Assembly (NCBI RefSeq): GCF_002835995.1
Contig: NZ_PJBZ01000044.1
Coordinates: 62,001 to 126,000, forward strand
DNA: 64,000 nt
Origin: Psychromonas sp. Urea-02u-13
GTDB lineage: Bacteria > Pseudomonadota > Gammaproteobacteria > Enterobacterales > Psychromonadaceae
Reading direction: 5' to 3'
Positions within the stretch are counted from its first letter, which is position 1; the number at the start of each line of letters is the position of its first letter. The position numbers were made by a program, and so were the translations under genes. Below, in pieces: positions 16,044 through 26,043 of this stretch. Under the pieces are notes generated by a model, which searched no databases, had not been told where the DNA came from, and saw only the letters and a program-made list of their open reading frames with translations.

Positions 16044-18653
16044 TTATTCTGGACTTAACTCGGCAATTAAATTGGCCTTTAGGTTCTCTTCCTGTTGCTC
16101 TGTTAACGAATCTCCATCTTCTGTCGAAACAATAAATAGATCCTCTGCGCGCTCGCCAATGGTGGTGATTTTTGCCGTATGGAGCATCAAACCACTACTT
16201 CGAAATATGTCACCAATATCGGCTAATATTCCTGGCGCATCAAAAGCAACCACTTCGAGCTGAGTACGTTTACGTTTGGTCGGTAAAAAAGTAACTTTAG
16301 GTTCAAATTTGAATTGACGTTTAATACGTGTAAGACGTGTTTGCTGACAATTCACCTTCTCTGGAGAGAGTAGCGCCATCTCAATCGCATGTTTTAAGCG
16401 TTGTATTTTATCGGGATCAATATGTTCGCCATCTTGTTCTAAAACGGTAAACGTACTAAGCGAAAAGTCATCTCGGCTAGAGAGGATTTTGGCGTCATGC
16501 ACACTGAGTTTTTTGTTATCGATTTCTTTCACTACCGATGAAAACAACGCCGGCATATCTTTATGGTAAACAAAAATTTCAGTCGCACCCAGATGGTTTT
16601 GATCGCTGATCAATACCATAGGTTGGCTATGATCTTGATGCTTTAACATATTAACCGTGTGCCATACAATTTGCGCTGAATTATAACGGAAAAAGTAGTT
16701 TAACTTGAAGCGTCGCCAAAGTGGTTTCACATCTTGCTTGGTAATGTTGAGATCCAGCAATAGCGACAATGTTTTGTGTTGTCGATCGCGAATTCTATCG
16801 CGGATATCGCGTGGATTCTCTAACCCTCTGCGCAGTGCTTTTTGGGTACTATGATAAAGCTCACGCAGCAAGGTGCCTTTCCAGCTATTCCAAGTACCTT
16901 CATTGGTTGCGCAAATGTCAGCCACGGTTAAGCAGTAAAGAAAGTTAAGGTGTTTCTCATCACTTACTTTTTTTGCAAATTCAGTAATAACCAGTGTATC
17001 GCTTATATCACGACGCTGAGCGGTCACAGACATGGTTAGGTGTTCTTTTACTAACCAGGCTACAAATTTACTTTCGTAACGGCTTAATCCGTGTAATTCA
17101 CAGAATGCGACAGCATCAACAGCACCTAATGTTGAATGATCACCTTTTTGACCTTTGGCGATATCATGAAAGATAGCTGCTAAAAAGAGTAATTCAGGTT
17201 TTTCTAAATAGCTGTAGATCTGATGCGCAAGTGGATGTGTTTCTTTGCTCTCAGGGTAGCGATAGATGTATTTAACTAATCGATGTGTATGTTCATCGAC
17301 CGTATAAGCGTGGAACAGGTCAAATTGCATCTGACCAACAATACGGCTCCACTGCGGAATATACGCACCTAGTACCCCATATTCATGCAGCAATGTGAAT
17401 GCATGACCCATACCACGAGGATGTTGCAATATTTCCATAAAAATAGCGCGGCATTCGGGAATGTTTTGTAACCATTGTGTTAAGCAGCGTCTGGCTTCAC
17501 GTAATTCTCGGATAGTTGGTGAATAAATACCGATAATACGTGGGTCTTTTGCGATGTATAAAAACATCTGCAACATCATTTCAGGGCGGTCGCTAAACAG
17601 AGTCGCTGTTTTAAGTTCTATCATATGACCGCGTAATTGGAAATGGTCATCAATAGTTTCAATATGTTGATTAAGATTACCTAAAATAGCTTCATCGAAA
17701 TATTGTAATAACATCTCATTAAGCTCTTTCACACGATGAATGGTTTGATAAAAAGCTTTCATCATCTGTTCAATTGCTTGATTAGCCACACCGGTATAAC
17801 CCAACAAGCTGGCAACATCATTTTGAAAATCAAACAGAAGGCGGTTATCGGGGCGATTAGTGACAGTATGTAACGCAAAACGGATGGTCCAGAGAAACGT
17901 TTGGCAATCAGCAAGTTCGCGATACTCTCCCGGGGTAATGTAATTAAAGCTAGTGAGGTCTAATAAGCTATTGACGTTAAAATGGCACTTTGAAATCCAC
18001 GCGACGGTTTGAATATCACGTAATCCGCCAGAGCCATTCTTGAGATCCGGCTCTAAGCTATAACCATCGCCATTACACATTTTGTGTCTTGCTTGTTGTT
18101 CTTCTTTTTTGGCAATAAAAAATTTATCGGAAGGCCAGAACGCTTTGCTTTCAAGTGTGACTTGCAACTTTTCAAAGGTATCTTCATTACCGACCAAAAA
18201 TCGTGCTTCTAGCATGCTGGTCGCAACGGTTATATCTGCTTGTCCTTGTTCATAACAGTCTTTAATGGTGCGTACGCTTTGGCCTATATCTAATTTCAAA
18301 TCCCAAAGAAAAGTGACTAATTGGCTGATTTTCTTTTCTGATTGTTCGCTGAAACCGGACTCAGAAAGAATTAATAGATCCACATCAGATTTAGGATGTA
18401 ATTCCCCACGGCCATAACCGCCCACAGCAATCAGTGAAATATCATAACTTTCAGTTAACCCGACTAAATCCCATAAACGTATCAGTAATTCATCAATATA
18501 ACGGGCACGTTGTTGCACAAGCAAAGTAATGTCTTGTTTGTCTTTAAAAGAAAATAGTTGCCAGTCATTGAACTGTTGAATATGTATTTTAAGGTAGGAT
18601 AGCGTTAAGTTGTCTGGTTTTATTTTGACAGGAGAATATGGTTCGAAATCCAT
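16044..18653 (-). CDS. glnD: Bifunctional PII uridylyltransferase / uridylyl-removing enzyme
   Basis: GlnD senses glutamine and adds or removes UMP on PII proteins, setting nitrogen assimilation. The nucleotidyltransferase motif GGYGRGELHPKSDVDLLIL is at 78-96, the PII-uridylyltransferase linker domain follows, the HD hydrolase domain has HD at ~496-497 (AAIFHDIAKGQKGDHS), and two ACT domains make up the last ~190 residues (TFTVLEQDGEHIDPDKIQ; LEVVAFDAPGILADIGDIF). At ~869 aa it is full length. A GTG at 18659 is in frame, but AGAGG is spaced properly for ATG 18653. map lies just upstream on the same strand. Confidence 0.96.
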   Translation of the reverse strand: MDFEPYSPVKIKPDNLTLSYLKIHIQQFNDWQLFSFKDKQDITLLVQQRARYIDELLIRLWDLVGLTESYDISLIAVGGYGRGELHPKSDVDLLILSESGFSEQSEKKISQLVTFLWDLKLDIGQSVRTIKDCYEQGQADITVATSMLEARFLVGNEDTFEKLQVTLESKAFWPSDKFFIAKKEEQQARHKMCNGDGYSLEPDLKNGSGGLRDIQTVAWISKCHFNVNSLLDLTSFNYITPGEYRELADCQTFLWTIRFALHTVTNRPDNRLLFDFQNDVASLLGYTGVANQAIEQMMKAFYQTIHRVKELNEMLLQYFDEAILGNLNQHIETIDDHFQLRGHMIELKTATLFSDRPEMMLQMFLYIAKDPRIIGIYSPTIRELREARRCLTQWLQNIPECRAIFMEILQHPRGMGHAFTLLHEYGVLGAYIPQWSRIVGQMQFDLFHAYTVDEHTHRLVKYIYRYPESKETHPLAHQIYSYLEKPELLFLAAIFHDIAKGQKGDHSTLGAVDAVAFCELHGLSRYESKFVAWLVKEHLTMSVTAQRRDISDTLVITEFAKKVSDEKHLNFLYCLTVADICATNEGTWNSWKGTLLRELYHSTQKALRRGLENPRDIRDRIRDRQHKTLSLLLDLNITKQDVKPLWRRFKLNYFFRYNSAQIVWHTVNMLKHQDHSQPMVLISDQNHLGATEIFVYHKDMPALFSSVVKEIDNKKLSVHDAKILSSRDDFSLSTFTVLEQDGEHIDPDKIQRLKHAIEMALLSPEKVNCQQTRLTRIKRQFKFEPKVTFLPTKRKRTQLEVVAFDAPGILADIGDIFRSSGLMLHTAKITTIGERAEDLFIVSTEDGDSLTEQQEENLKANLIAELSPE

Positions 18654-18720
18654 GTACACCTCTAGGGTTGGGAGCGATTAGCACCCACCCAAGAGAGTGG
18701 GTGAAGGTTATAAGGCTGAA

Positions 18721-19509
18721 TTAATCGTGGTTGATAATACGCTCAATGGTTTCTTCTGGACGTAATGTTAAAATTTCAACACCTGTTTCAGTCACTAATA
18801 ATGTGTGTTCCCACTGTGCTGATAATTTTTTATCTTTAGTGATGACTGTCCAATCATCTTTTAATACCTTACAAGCACGCTTACCGGCATTAACCATAGG
18901 TTCGATAGTGAAACATTGGCCTACCTGTAATGTTTCGCCAGTGCCTTTTTTACCGTAATGCAAAACTTGTGGCTCTTCATGGAAACCCGCACCAATGCCG
19001 TGACCACAATATTCACGTACTACTGAATAACTATGATCTTCTGCATGTTTTTGAATGGCAGCACCAATATCACCTAAGCGAGCGCCTGGCTTAACCAGTT
19101 TAATACCAATGTATAAACACTCTTGCGCAACACGTGATAAACGCTCTGCTAGAATTGAGGTTTTTCCAACCATAAACATTTTAGAGGTATCACCGTGGAA
19201 ACCATTCTGAATAACGGTGATATCTACATTAATAACGTCGCCGTCTTTTAATGCTTTGTCGTTAGGAATACCGTGACAAACAACATAATTCAAAGAAGTA
19301 CAAATAGACTTTGGAAAACCGTGGTAGTTAAGCGGCGCTGGAATACCACCTTGCTCATTAACGATAAAATCGTGGCAACGTTGGTTTAATTCGTTAGTCG
19401 TTACACCAATTTGAATGAAAGGTTCAATCATGGCTAGTACGTCTGCTGCTTGTTGCCCCGCAATACGCATTTTTTCTATTTCGTCATTTGTTTTTATGAT
19501 CGCTGGCAT
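18721..19509 (-). CDS. map: Methionine aminopeptidase type I
   Basis: Removes the initiator methionine from nascent proteins. Metal ligands lie in NVDITVIQNGFHGDTSKMF (two Asp), the His in YCGHGIGAGFHEEP, and Glu residues in FTIEPMV and SAQWEHTLLV. Starting at ATG 19509 (MPAIIKTNDEIEKMRIAGQ) gives 262 aa, close to the E. coli length of 264. Earlier in-frame starts at 19578 and 19524 would add a non-conserved tail and lack a suitable ribosome-binding site. It is divergent from rpsB, the conserved enteric arrangement. Confidence 0.95.
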   Translation of the reverse strand: MPAIIKTNDEIEKMRIAGQQAADVLAMIEPFIQIGVTTNELNQRCHDFIVNEQGGIPAPLNYHGFPKSICTSLNYVVCHGIPNDKALKDGDVINVDITVIQNGFHGDTSKMFMVGKTSILAERLSRVAQECLYIGIKLVKPGARLGDIGAAIQKHAEDHSYSVVREYCGHGIGAGFHEEPQVLHYGKKGTGETLQVGQCFTIEPMVNAGKRACKVLKDDWTVITKDKKLSAQWEHTLLVTETGVEILTLRPEETIERIINHD

Positions 19510-19655
19510 CAGGTTTCTCTTCATTAATATGCTTAGGTAATTTAAGAGTAGAACTATACAAGAAATAGGGGGTTCCACGCTAGTGGAGTTTGACCATTTT
19601 ATTAATAAGGGAATACCGAGTGCAATTCACAGTTTTAAAATTTTTAGGACATTAT

Positions 19656-19684
19656 TTGAGTTGATTTTGTATATGTGATATAAA
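19656..19684 (+). promoter_or_regulatory. Sigma-70 promoter of rpsB-tsf
   Basis: TTGAGT, 17 bases, TATAAA, followed by a GC-rich discriminator (GCGCATCG), a feature of stringently controlled ribosomal promoters. The leader would be about 210 bases. The remaining map-rpsB spacer (19510-19655) shows nothing clear. Confidence 0.75.
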
Positions 19685-19796
19685 GCGCATCGAGATTAAT
19701 AGTTCAATTTTAGCTATCAATACTCACTTAACCTATTAACGGTATTTGTGCCTTTTTCTTCTATGAAGAAAAGATCAAAACGTTAATTACTATAAC

Positions 19797-19895
19797 ACAC
19801 ACGTATCGACACGTAACTCGGGGTGCTGCTTTCAATTTTATTGAAACTGGTCGAGTTTATGGGGTACGTGGAGGCCTAACCCCTACTAAAGGAAA
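19797..19895 (+). promoter_or_regulatory. rpsB 5' leader, probable S2 autoregulatory RNA
   Basis: The leader contains CGTAACTCGGGGTGCTG and the hairpin GGGGTACGTGGAGGCCTAAC with its closing CCCC next to the ribosome-binding site AAAGGA. This resembles the conserved rpsB leader of gammaproteobacteria, where S2 represses its own synthesis. The fold is inferred by eye. Confidence 0.6.
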
Positions 19896-19901
19896 TTCAA
19901 A

Positions 19902-20639
19902 ATGGCAAATGTATCAATGCGCGATATGCTACAAGCTGGCGTTCACTTCGGTCACCAAACTCGTTACTGGAATCCAAAAATGAAGCCATTCATTTTCGGT
20001 GCTCGTAATAAAGTTCATATCATCAACCTTGAGCAAACTGTTCCAATGTTCAACAAAGCACTTAACTTTTTAGAAGCAAAAGCAGCTAAAAAAGGTAAAG
20101 TTCTTTTTGTTGGTACTAAACGTGCAGCTTCAGAAGCGGTTAAAGAAGCAGCTATTGCTTGTGACCAATTCTATGTTGATCACCGTTGGTTAGGTGGTAT
20201 GTTGACTAACTGGAAAACAGTTCGTCAATCGATCAAACGTCTGAAAGACCTTGAAGTTCAAAGCCAAGATGGTACTTTTGATCAGCTTACTAAGAAAGAA
20301 GCGCTTATGCGTACTCGTGAATTAGAGAAGCTTGACAAAACGCTTGGTGGTATCAAAAACATGGGCGGTATCCCAGATGTAATCTTCGTAATCGATGCAG
20401 ATCACGAGCACATTGCAATTAAAGAAGCAAATAACCTAGGTATCCCAGTTATTGCTATCGTTGATACTAACTCATGCCCAGACAACATCGATTTTATTGT
20501 TCCTGGTAATGATGATGCTATCCGTGCTATCAAACTGTATTTAGATGCAGCTGCACAGACTGTTAAAGACGGTCGTCAAGCAGATGTTGTTGTTGCAGCA
20601 GAAGCAGACGGTTTTGTTGAAGAAACAGCTGAGAAATAA
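19902..20639 (+). CDS. rpsB: 30S ribosomal protein S2
   Basis: Essential small-subunit ribosomal protein, 245 aa. The start [20 protein letters not shown] and the internal [32 protein letters not shown] and [16 protein letters not shown] are diagnostic. Codon use is biased as in highly expressed genes. It heads the rpsB-tsf operon behind a strong promoter and a probable autoregulatory leader. A terminator-like hairpin separates it from tsf and probably lowers tsf expression. Confidence 0.98.
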   Translation: MANVSMRDMLQAGVHFGHQTRYWNPKMKPFIFGARNKVHIINLEQTVPMFNKALNFLEAKAAKKGKVLFVGTKRAASEAVKEAAIACDQFYVDHRWLGGMLTNWKTVRQSIKRLKDLEVQSQDGTFDQLTKKEALMRTRELEKLDKTLGGIKNMGGIPDVIFVIDADHEHIAIKEANNLGIPVIAIVDTNSCPDNIDFIVPGNDDAIRAIKLYLDAAAQTVKDGRQADVVVAAEADGFVEETAEK

Positions 20640-20690
20640 GTCCTTCTAATTTAGAAGCTCTTATTAATTAATCAAATGATGATTAGTTAT

Positions 20691-20719
20691 CAGGGGAGTT
20701 TAGGCTCCCCTTTTTTTTG
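20691..20719 (+). terminator. Attenuating hairpin between rpsB and tsf
   Basis: AGGGGAG / CTCCCCT with loop TTTAGG and eight T follows. It lies inside the operon, 26 bases before the tsf start, so partial read-through must feed tsf unless tsf has its own promoter. Confidence 0.85.
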
Positions 20720-20744
20720 TAGATCAAATATTAGGAATTCGACA

Positions 20745-21617
20745 ATGGCTATTACAGCTAAGCAAGTTAAAGAACTTCGTGACCGCACTGCTGCGGGTAT
20801 GATGGATTGTAAAAAAGCACTCGTTGAAGCTGAAGGCGACATCGAGCTTGCAATTGAAAACATGCGTAAATCTGGCGCAATCAAAGCAGCTAAAAAAGCT
20901 GGCCGTATCGCTGCTGAAGGTGTTGTTTTAGCAAAAACTGCGGGCACTATCGCACTAATCGCTGAAGTAAACTGTGAAACAGATTTCGTAGCAATGGATA
21001 AAAGCTTCTTAGCATTTGCTAATCAAGTTGCTGATATCGCACTTGCAAACAAAGTTTCTGACGTTGCTGCATTAAGCGTTTTAGCTTACGACGACATCAC
21101 TGTTGAAGAAGCACGTGCTAACTTAGTCGCTAAAATCGGTGAAAACATCTCGATTCGTCGTTTACAAATCGTTGAAGGTGAAAACCTTGGCGCATACGTA
21201 CACAGCGGCAAAATCGGTGTTATCTCTGTATTAACTGGTGGCGATGCAGATCTTGCTAAAGATATTGCTATGCACGTTGCAGCTGCTGCACCTACTTACG
21301 TTAAGCCGGGCGATGTTCCTGCTGAAGTAGTTGCTAAAGAGAAAGAAATTCAGCTACAAATCGCTATCGACAGCGGTAAACCTGCTGAGATCGCTGAAAA
21401 AATGGTTACTGGCCGTATGGCTAAGTTCACTGGTGAAGTAAGTCTTACTGGTCAACCATTTGTTAAAGATCCTTCAATTAAAGTTGCTAAGCTTCTTAAA
21501 GATGCTGGTGCTGACGTTGAAACATTCATCCGTCTAGAAGTGGGTGAAGGTATCGAGAAGAAAGTAGAAGATTTTGCTGCTGAAGTTGCTGCAACTATGG
21601 CCGCTGCTGGTCAATAA
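20745..21617 (+). CDS. tsf: Elongation factor Ts
   Basis: Nucleotide exchange factor for EF-Tu, 290 aa. The N-terminal UBA-like domain ([30 protein letters not shown]) and the conserved [13 protein letters not shown] and [10 protein letters not shown] define it. The start is ATG 20745, preceded by AGGAATTC; a longer frame from 20676 runs back through the terminator hairpin and is rejected. A terminator follows at 21655-21686. Confidence 0.98.
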   Translation: MAITAKQVKELRDRTAAGMMDCKKALVEAEGDIELAIENMRKSGAIKAAKKAGRIAAEGVVLAKTAGTIALIAEVNCETDFVAMDKSFLAFANQVADIALANKVSDVAALSVLAYDDITVEEARANLVAKIGENISIRRLQIVEGENLGAYVHSGKIGVISVLTGGDADLAKDIAMHVAAAAPTYVKPGDVPAEVVAKEKEIQLQIAIDSGKPAEIAEKMVTGRMAKFTGEVSLTGQPFVKDPSIKVAKLLKDAGADVETFIRLEVGEGIEKKVEDFAAEVAATMAAAGQ

Positions 21618-21654
21618 TCGACGCTATTAACAATAAATAACTATTTATTGTAAA

Positions 21655-21686
21655 AAAAGAACCGTGGCTAGATCTGCGGTTCTTTT
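21655..21686 (+). terminator. Intrinsic terminator after tsf
   Basis: AAGAACCG / CGGTTCTT with a ~12-base loop and a T run, just after tsf and before pyrH. Confidence 0.85.
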
Positions 21687-21782
21687 ATATTTAGAATACG
21701 GTAATTTTATCAATAAGTTGTTTAGCTTTTAGACATTTTATTAATACAATCGCAAACAGCCCTACATAGAGGAATGAATTTT

Positions 21783-22514
21783 ATGAGCACCAATCCAAAA
21801 TCAGCATATCGTCGTATTTTACTTAAATTAAGTGGTGAAGCCCTAGTCGGTGAAGAAGGGTTTGGTATTGATCCAACCGTCTTAGACCGTATGGCATTGG
21901 AGATTAAATCGCTGATTGAAGCGGGTGTACAAGTGGGTCTTGTTATCGGCGGTGGCAACATTTTCCGTGGTGCAGGTCTTGCTGAAGCGGGAATGAACCG
22001 CGTTGTAGGTGACCACATGGGTATGCTTGCAACCGTAATGAATGGTTTAGCAATGCGTGATGCATTACACCGTTCTCACGTTAACTCTCGTCTTATGTCT
22101 GCTATTCCATTAAATGGCGTATGTGATGATTACAACTGGGCTGAAGCAATTAAACACCTTAAATTAGGTACGGTTGTTATTTTTGCTGCTGGTACAGGTA
22201 ATCCATTCTTCACAACGGATTCTGCTGCTTGTTTACGTGGTATTGAAATTGAAGCTGATGCTGTTTTAAAGGGCACAAAAGTAGACGGTGTTTACGATGC
22301 TGACCCAGTTAAAAATCCAGAAGCAATGCTTTATAAAGAGATTGATTATTCGGTTGTTCTTGAAAAAGAATTACAGGTAATGGATCTAGCTGCCTTTACA
22401 CTAGCCCGTGACCATAGCCTGCCAATCCGTGTATTTAACATGAACAAACCTGGCGCATTAAGCCGTGTTGTTCTGGGTGAAGATGAAGGTACAACAATTA
22501 CGCATTGTGCATAA
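21783..22514 (+). CDS. pyrH: Uridylate kinase (UMP kinase)
   Basis: Phosphorylates UMP to UDP; the hexameric bacterial enzyme is regulated by GTP and [43 protein letters not shown] and [16 protein letters not shown] are signature motifs. Two close starts exist; AGAGG fits ATG 21783 (10 bases) better than ATG 21774 (one base), and the resulting N-terminus [11 protein letters not shown] aligns with E. coli. It is followed by frr, as in most bacteria. Confidence 0.96.
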   Translation: MSTNPKSAYRRILLKLSGEALVGEEGFGIDPTVLDRMALEIKSLIEAGVQVGLVIGGGNIFRGAGLAEAGMNRVVGDHMGMLATVMNGLAMRDALHRSHVNSRLMSAIPLNGVCDDYNWAEAIKHLKLGTVVIFAAGTGNPFFTTDSAACLRGIEIEADAVLKGTKVDGVYDADPVKNPEAMLYKEIDYSVVLEKELQVMDLAAFTLARDHSLPIRVFNMNKPGALSRVVLGEDEGTTITHCA

Positions 22515-22560
22515 GTTGTTAGCTACAAAATAAATACTATTAAAAATTTGGGAAAAGATA

Positions 22561-23118
22561 ATGATCAATGAAATTAAAGATGATGCACAAACACGCATGG
22601 GTAAAAGTATCGAGTCGTTTAAAAGCCAATTAGCTAAAATTCGAACTGGTCGTGCGCATCCAAGTCTTTTAGATGGCATTATGGTGCCTTATTACGGAAG
22701 TAATACACCACTTCGCCAAGTGGGTAACGTATCTACTGAAGATTCTCGCACATTAACGGTGACTGTATTTGATGCAACATTAATCGCTGCTGTTGAAAAA
22801 GCGATCATGGGTTCAAACCTTGGCTTAAACCCAATGTCTGCAGGTACTGTGATTCGTATTCCTTTACCACCATTAACAGAAGAACGTCGTAGAGACTTAA
22901 TTAAAGTCGTACGTGGTGAAGCTGAAAATACACGTATCGCAATTCGTAACATTCGTCGTGATGCTAACGGTGACTTGAAAGAGTTGGAAAAAGAAAAAGA
23001 AATCAGTGAAGACCAACAGAGTAAAGGTGAAGAATTAGTTCAAACTGCGACTAATAGCAGTGTAAAACTGGTTGATGATCTACTTGCTGTAAAAGAAAAA
23101 GAGTTAATGGAAGTTTAA
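22561..23118 (+). CDS. frr: Ribosome recycling factor
   Basis: Works with EF-G to split post-termination ribosomes. The 185-aa protein has the standard length and motifs: [20 protein letters not shown] at the N-terminus, [31 protein letters not shown] and a C-terminal coiled arm ([14 protein letters not shown]). It lies 46 bases after pyrH and is probably cotranscribed with it. Confidence 0.98.
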   Translation: MINEIKDDAQTRMGKSIESFKSQLAKIRTGRAHPSLLDGIMVPYYGSNTPLRQVGNVSTEDSRTLTVTVFDATLIAAVEKAIMGSNLGLNPMSAGTVIRIPLPPLTEERRRDLIKVVRGEAENTRIAIRNIRRDANGDLKELEKEKEISEDQQSKGEELVQTATNSSVKLVDDLLAVKEKELMEV

Positions 23119-23213
23119 TCTGAATACGAGCAGATAGACTTTTGTCATGTAAAAGGAAGTAGTACGTGGCATGAGTCTTATTCTCTGCTCATTTGATTAT
23201 ATTAGGAATTAAA

Positions 23214-23954
23214 GTGACAACAGTAACTGTACAACAAAGCTTGCCAAAACATGTTGCGATTATAATGGATGGCAACGGGCGTTGGGCAGAAAGTAAAGGT
23301 AAGCACCGTGTCTTTGGGCATAAGCATGGGGTGAAGTCATTACGCAGAGCAATTAGTTTTGCCAGTGAAAAACAGATTCAAGCATTAACTATTTATGCCT
23401 TCAGTAGTGAAAACTGGAAACGCCCAGAAAAAGAAGTGACCATGTTGATGGAGCTTTTTTTTACTGTATTGGGCAGCGAAGTCAAAAAGCTACATAAGCA
23501 TAATATTAAATTAAAAATCATTGGTGAAGTCTCTGGTTTTAGTGAACGCATACAGAAAAAAATAGCCCAAGCAGAAAAGCTGACTGAAAATAATAGTGGC
23601 CTTGCATTAAATGTCGCCGCTAACTATGGTGGGCGTTGGGATATTACTCAAGCTGCTAAACAGCTTGCTGGCCTAGTTCAAAAGGGTGAATTAACCCTTG
23701 ATGAAATCACTGAAGATAGACTATCAAGTGCTATTAACTTAGATCAACTGCCTGCTGTAGATTTAATGATTCGTACTGGTGGTGACCACCGTATTAGTAA
23801 TTTTTTATTATGGCAACTTGCCTACGCAGAGCTTTATTTCAGTGATATTTTATGGCCAGACTTTAACGCCCAAGCATTTCAGGATGCACTGGATGTTTTT
23901 TCTGGCAAAGAAAGACGTTTTGGACAAACCAGTGAGCAAGTCGCTCTTGGCTGA
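23214..23954 (+). CDS. uppS: Undecaprenyl diphosphate synthase
   Basis: Cis-prenyltransferase that makes the C55 lipid carrier for peptidoglycan and O-antigen. The catalytic Asp lies in [37 protein letters not shown] and [19 protein letters not shown] are family motifs. The start is GTG 23214, preceded at the proper distance by AGGA; the TTG at 23193 is less likely. It begins the long envelope-biogenesis block shared with enterics. Confidence 0.96.
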   Translation: MTTVTVQQSLPKHVAIIMDGNGRWAESKGKHRVFGHKHGVKSLRRAISFASEKQIQALTIYAFSSENWKRPEKEVTMLMELFFTVLGSEVKKLHKHNIKLKIIGEVSGFSERIQKKIAQAEKLTENNSGLALNVAANYGGRWDITQAAKQLAGLVQKGELTLDEITEDRLSSAINLDQLPAVDLMIRTGGDHRISNFLLWQLAYAELYFSDILWPDFNAQAFQDALDVFSGKERRFGQTSEQVALG

Positions 23955-23985
23955 TTTTTATAACTCAATTCAATAGGGTGTTTCT

Positions 23986-24840
23986 GTGAAACAAAGAATT
24001 ATAACAGCGCTTGTTTTGGCGCCACTTGCCATTGCGGGCATTTTTTTATTACCACTTAAATTTTTCATGCTAGCGATCGCTGCGATATTTTTGTTAGCGA
24101 GTAAAGAATGGGGCCGTTTTGTAAACCCTAAATCCACATCAAGTACTGTTTTTTATGTTTTTGGCTTTGTATTAGCCATCACGTTAATGTTGTTACCGAT
24201 AGAGCAACTTTGGAATGCCGGTGGTATTCACAGCGCCGTGTACAGTGGGTTAATTGTTACCGCTGTGTGGTGGTTCGTTTCGTTAATTTTAGTGGCTAGT
24301 TACCCTAAAACGTCGCCATTATGGGCGCGCAGTAAAGCGGTTAAAGCATTATTCGGTTTATTCACCTTAATTCCATTTTTCTGGGCAATGATTGTTTTAC
24401 GCTCAGTTAATATTCATCATGATTTTTATTATGGTGGCGCATTATTAATGTTTGTTTTCTTATTAGTATGGGCCGCTGATACCGGTGCGTATTTCTGTGG
24501 GAAACGTTTTGGTAAACATAAACTCGCTCCAAACGTAAGCCCGGGTAAAACAATTGAGGGTTTTGTTGGTGGTGCGGTTAGCTCAATGATTGTTGCATTT
24601 ATCGGTAGTATTTTATTTGATATTCCATCAGAAAAAATGGGACTGTTTTTTGCTGCCGCATTAATCACTACCTTGGTTTCTGCGCTTGGTGACTTGAGTG
24701 AAAGTATTTTTAAACGTGAAGCTAACTTAAAAGATAGTGGTAACTTATTACCGGGACACGGTGGTATTTTAGATCGTATCGACAGTTTAACGGCTGCTGT
24801 TCCTGTTTTTGCGCTTACTTACCTTCTATGGTTAATGTAA
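23986..24840 (+). CDS. cdsA: Phosphatidate cytidylyltransferase
   Basis: Integral membrane enzyme making CDP-diacylglycerol, the precursor of all phospholipids. Several hydrophobic helices span the protein; the C-terminal signature DSGNLLPGHGGILDRIDSL is diagnostic. Starts with GTG 23986, preceded by AGGG. It sits between uppS and dxr as in E. coli. Confidence 0.96.
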   Translation: MKQRIITALVLAPLAIAGIFLLPLKFFMLAIAAIFLLASKEWGRFVNPKSTSSTVFYVFGFVLAITLMLLPIEQLWNAGGIHSAVYSGLIVTAVWWFVSLILVASYPKTSPLWARSKAVKALFGLFTLIPFFWAMIVLRSVNIHHDFYYGGALLMFVFLLVWAADTGAYFCGKRFGKHKLAPNVSPGKTIEGFVGGAVSSMIVAFIGSILFDIPSEKMGLFFAAALITTLVSALGDLSESIFKREANLKDSGNLLPGHGGILDRIDSLTAAVPVFALTYLLWLM

Positions 24841-24843
24841 TCG

Positions 24844-26043
24844 ATGAAAAATTTAGCGGTTTTAGGTGCAACGGGATCTATTGGTGATAGTACGCTCAGC
24901 GTCTGTCGTAATAACCCTGAGTTGTATACTGTAAAGTTATTGGTTGCTTCAACGAGTGTCGATAAGATGCTGTCGTTGTGCCTCGAGTTTAACCCTAGTT
25001 ATGTTGCTATGAGTTGCCCGAATGCCACTGCTGAATTAGCGTTTAAATTAAAACAAGAAAATAGCGCGTCACAGGTTTTAAATGATGAAGATGAGTTATT
25101 ACAACTATTAAGTAGTGCTGAAATTGATTCAGTCATGGCCGCTATTGTTGGTGGTGCGGGTTTAAAAACAACACTCGCCGCCGTTAAAGCAGGCAAAGAA
25201 ATATTCCTGGCAAATAAAGAGTCGCTGGTGATGTCGGGTCAGTTATTCATTGATGCCGTTAAGCTGTCTGGTGCTAAATTGTGGCCTGTTGATAGCGAAC
25301 ACAATGCCATTTACCAAGCATTATCCCCAATCTTACAAGATTGCATTGGCCATTGTGACTTAACGGCACAGGGCGTTTCTAAAATATTATTGACCGGTTC
25401 CGGTGGGCCCTTTCTTAATACTCCCCTTGATAGCTTCAATACCATTAGCCCTGCACAGGCGGTTAAACATCCGAATTGGTCAATGGGCCAAAAAATATCT
25501 ATTGATTCAGCAACTATGATGAATAAAGGCCTTGAGTATATCGAGGCACGTTGGTTATTTAATGCTTCTCGTGAACAGCTTCAAGTTATTATTCATCCAC
25601 AATCTGTTATTCACTCTATGGTGCAATATATAGATGGCAGTGTAATTGCACAAATGGGTAACGCAGATATGCGTATTCCAATCGCACATGTTATGGGTGG
25701 CGCTAAACGAATCGAAAGTGGTGCGGGAAATTTTGATTTTTTTACCTCTCCTGAATTTAGCTTTATGGCACCAGATTATGATCGTTATCCTTGCCTTAAA
25801 TTAGCCATTGATGCTTGTTATCAAGGGCAACATGCAACAACCACATTAAATGCAGCTAATGAAATTGCGGTAGATGCATTTCTAAATGGCAATATCTTAT
25901 TTACACAAATTTCTCAGTTGGTCGATCGCGTTTTGCAAAAAACCAAGACACAATCGATTAGTTCAATAGAGCAACTGATGGAGATTGATCTGATTGCAAA
26001 AGTGAGCGCCCGTGAAATTATCCAACGAGATCTTTTATGTTAA
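24844..26043 (+). CDS. dxr: 1-deoxy-D-xylulose 5-phosphate reductoisomerase
   Basis: Second step of the MEP isoprenoid pathway, supplying precursors to UppS in the same cluster. NADPH-binding start LAVLGATGSIGDSTL; metal and substrate motifs FLANKESLVMSG, WPVDSEHNAIYQ, LLTGSGGPF and DSATMMNKGLEYIEA. Length is 399 aa, as expected. Its end overlaps the rseP start by seven bases. Confidence 0.97.
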   Translation: MKNLAVLGATGSIGDSTLSVCRNNPELYTVKLLVASTSVDKMLSLCLEFNPSYVAMSCPNATAELAFKLKQENSASQVLNDEDELLQLLSSAEIDSVMAAIVGGAGLKTTLAAVKAGKEIFLANKESLVMSGQLFIDAVKLSGAKLWPVDSEHNAIYQALSPILQDCIGHCDLTAQGVSKILLTGSGGPFLNTPLDSFNTISPAQAVKHPNWSMGQKISIDSATMMNKGLEYIEARWLFNASREQLQVIIHPQSVIHSMVQYIDGSVIAQMGNADMRIPIAHVMGGAKRIESGAGNFDFFTSPEFSFMAPDYDRYPCLKLAIDACYQGQHATTTLNAANEIAVDAFLNGNILFTQISQLVDRVLQKTKTQSISSIEQLMEIDLIAKVSAREIIQRDLLC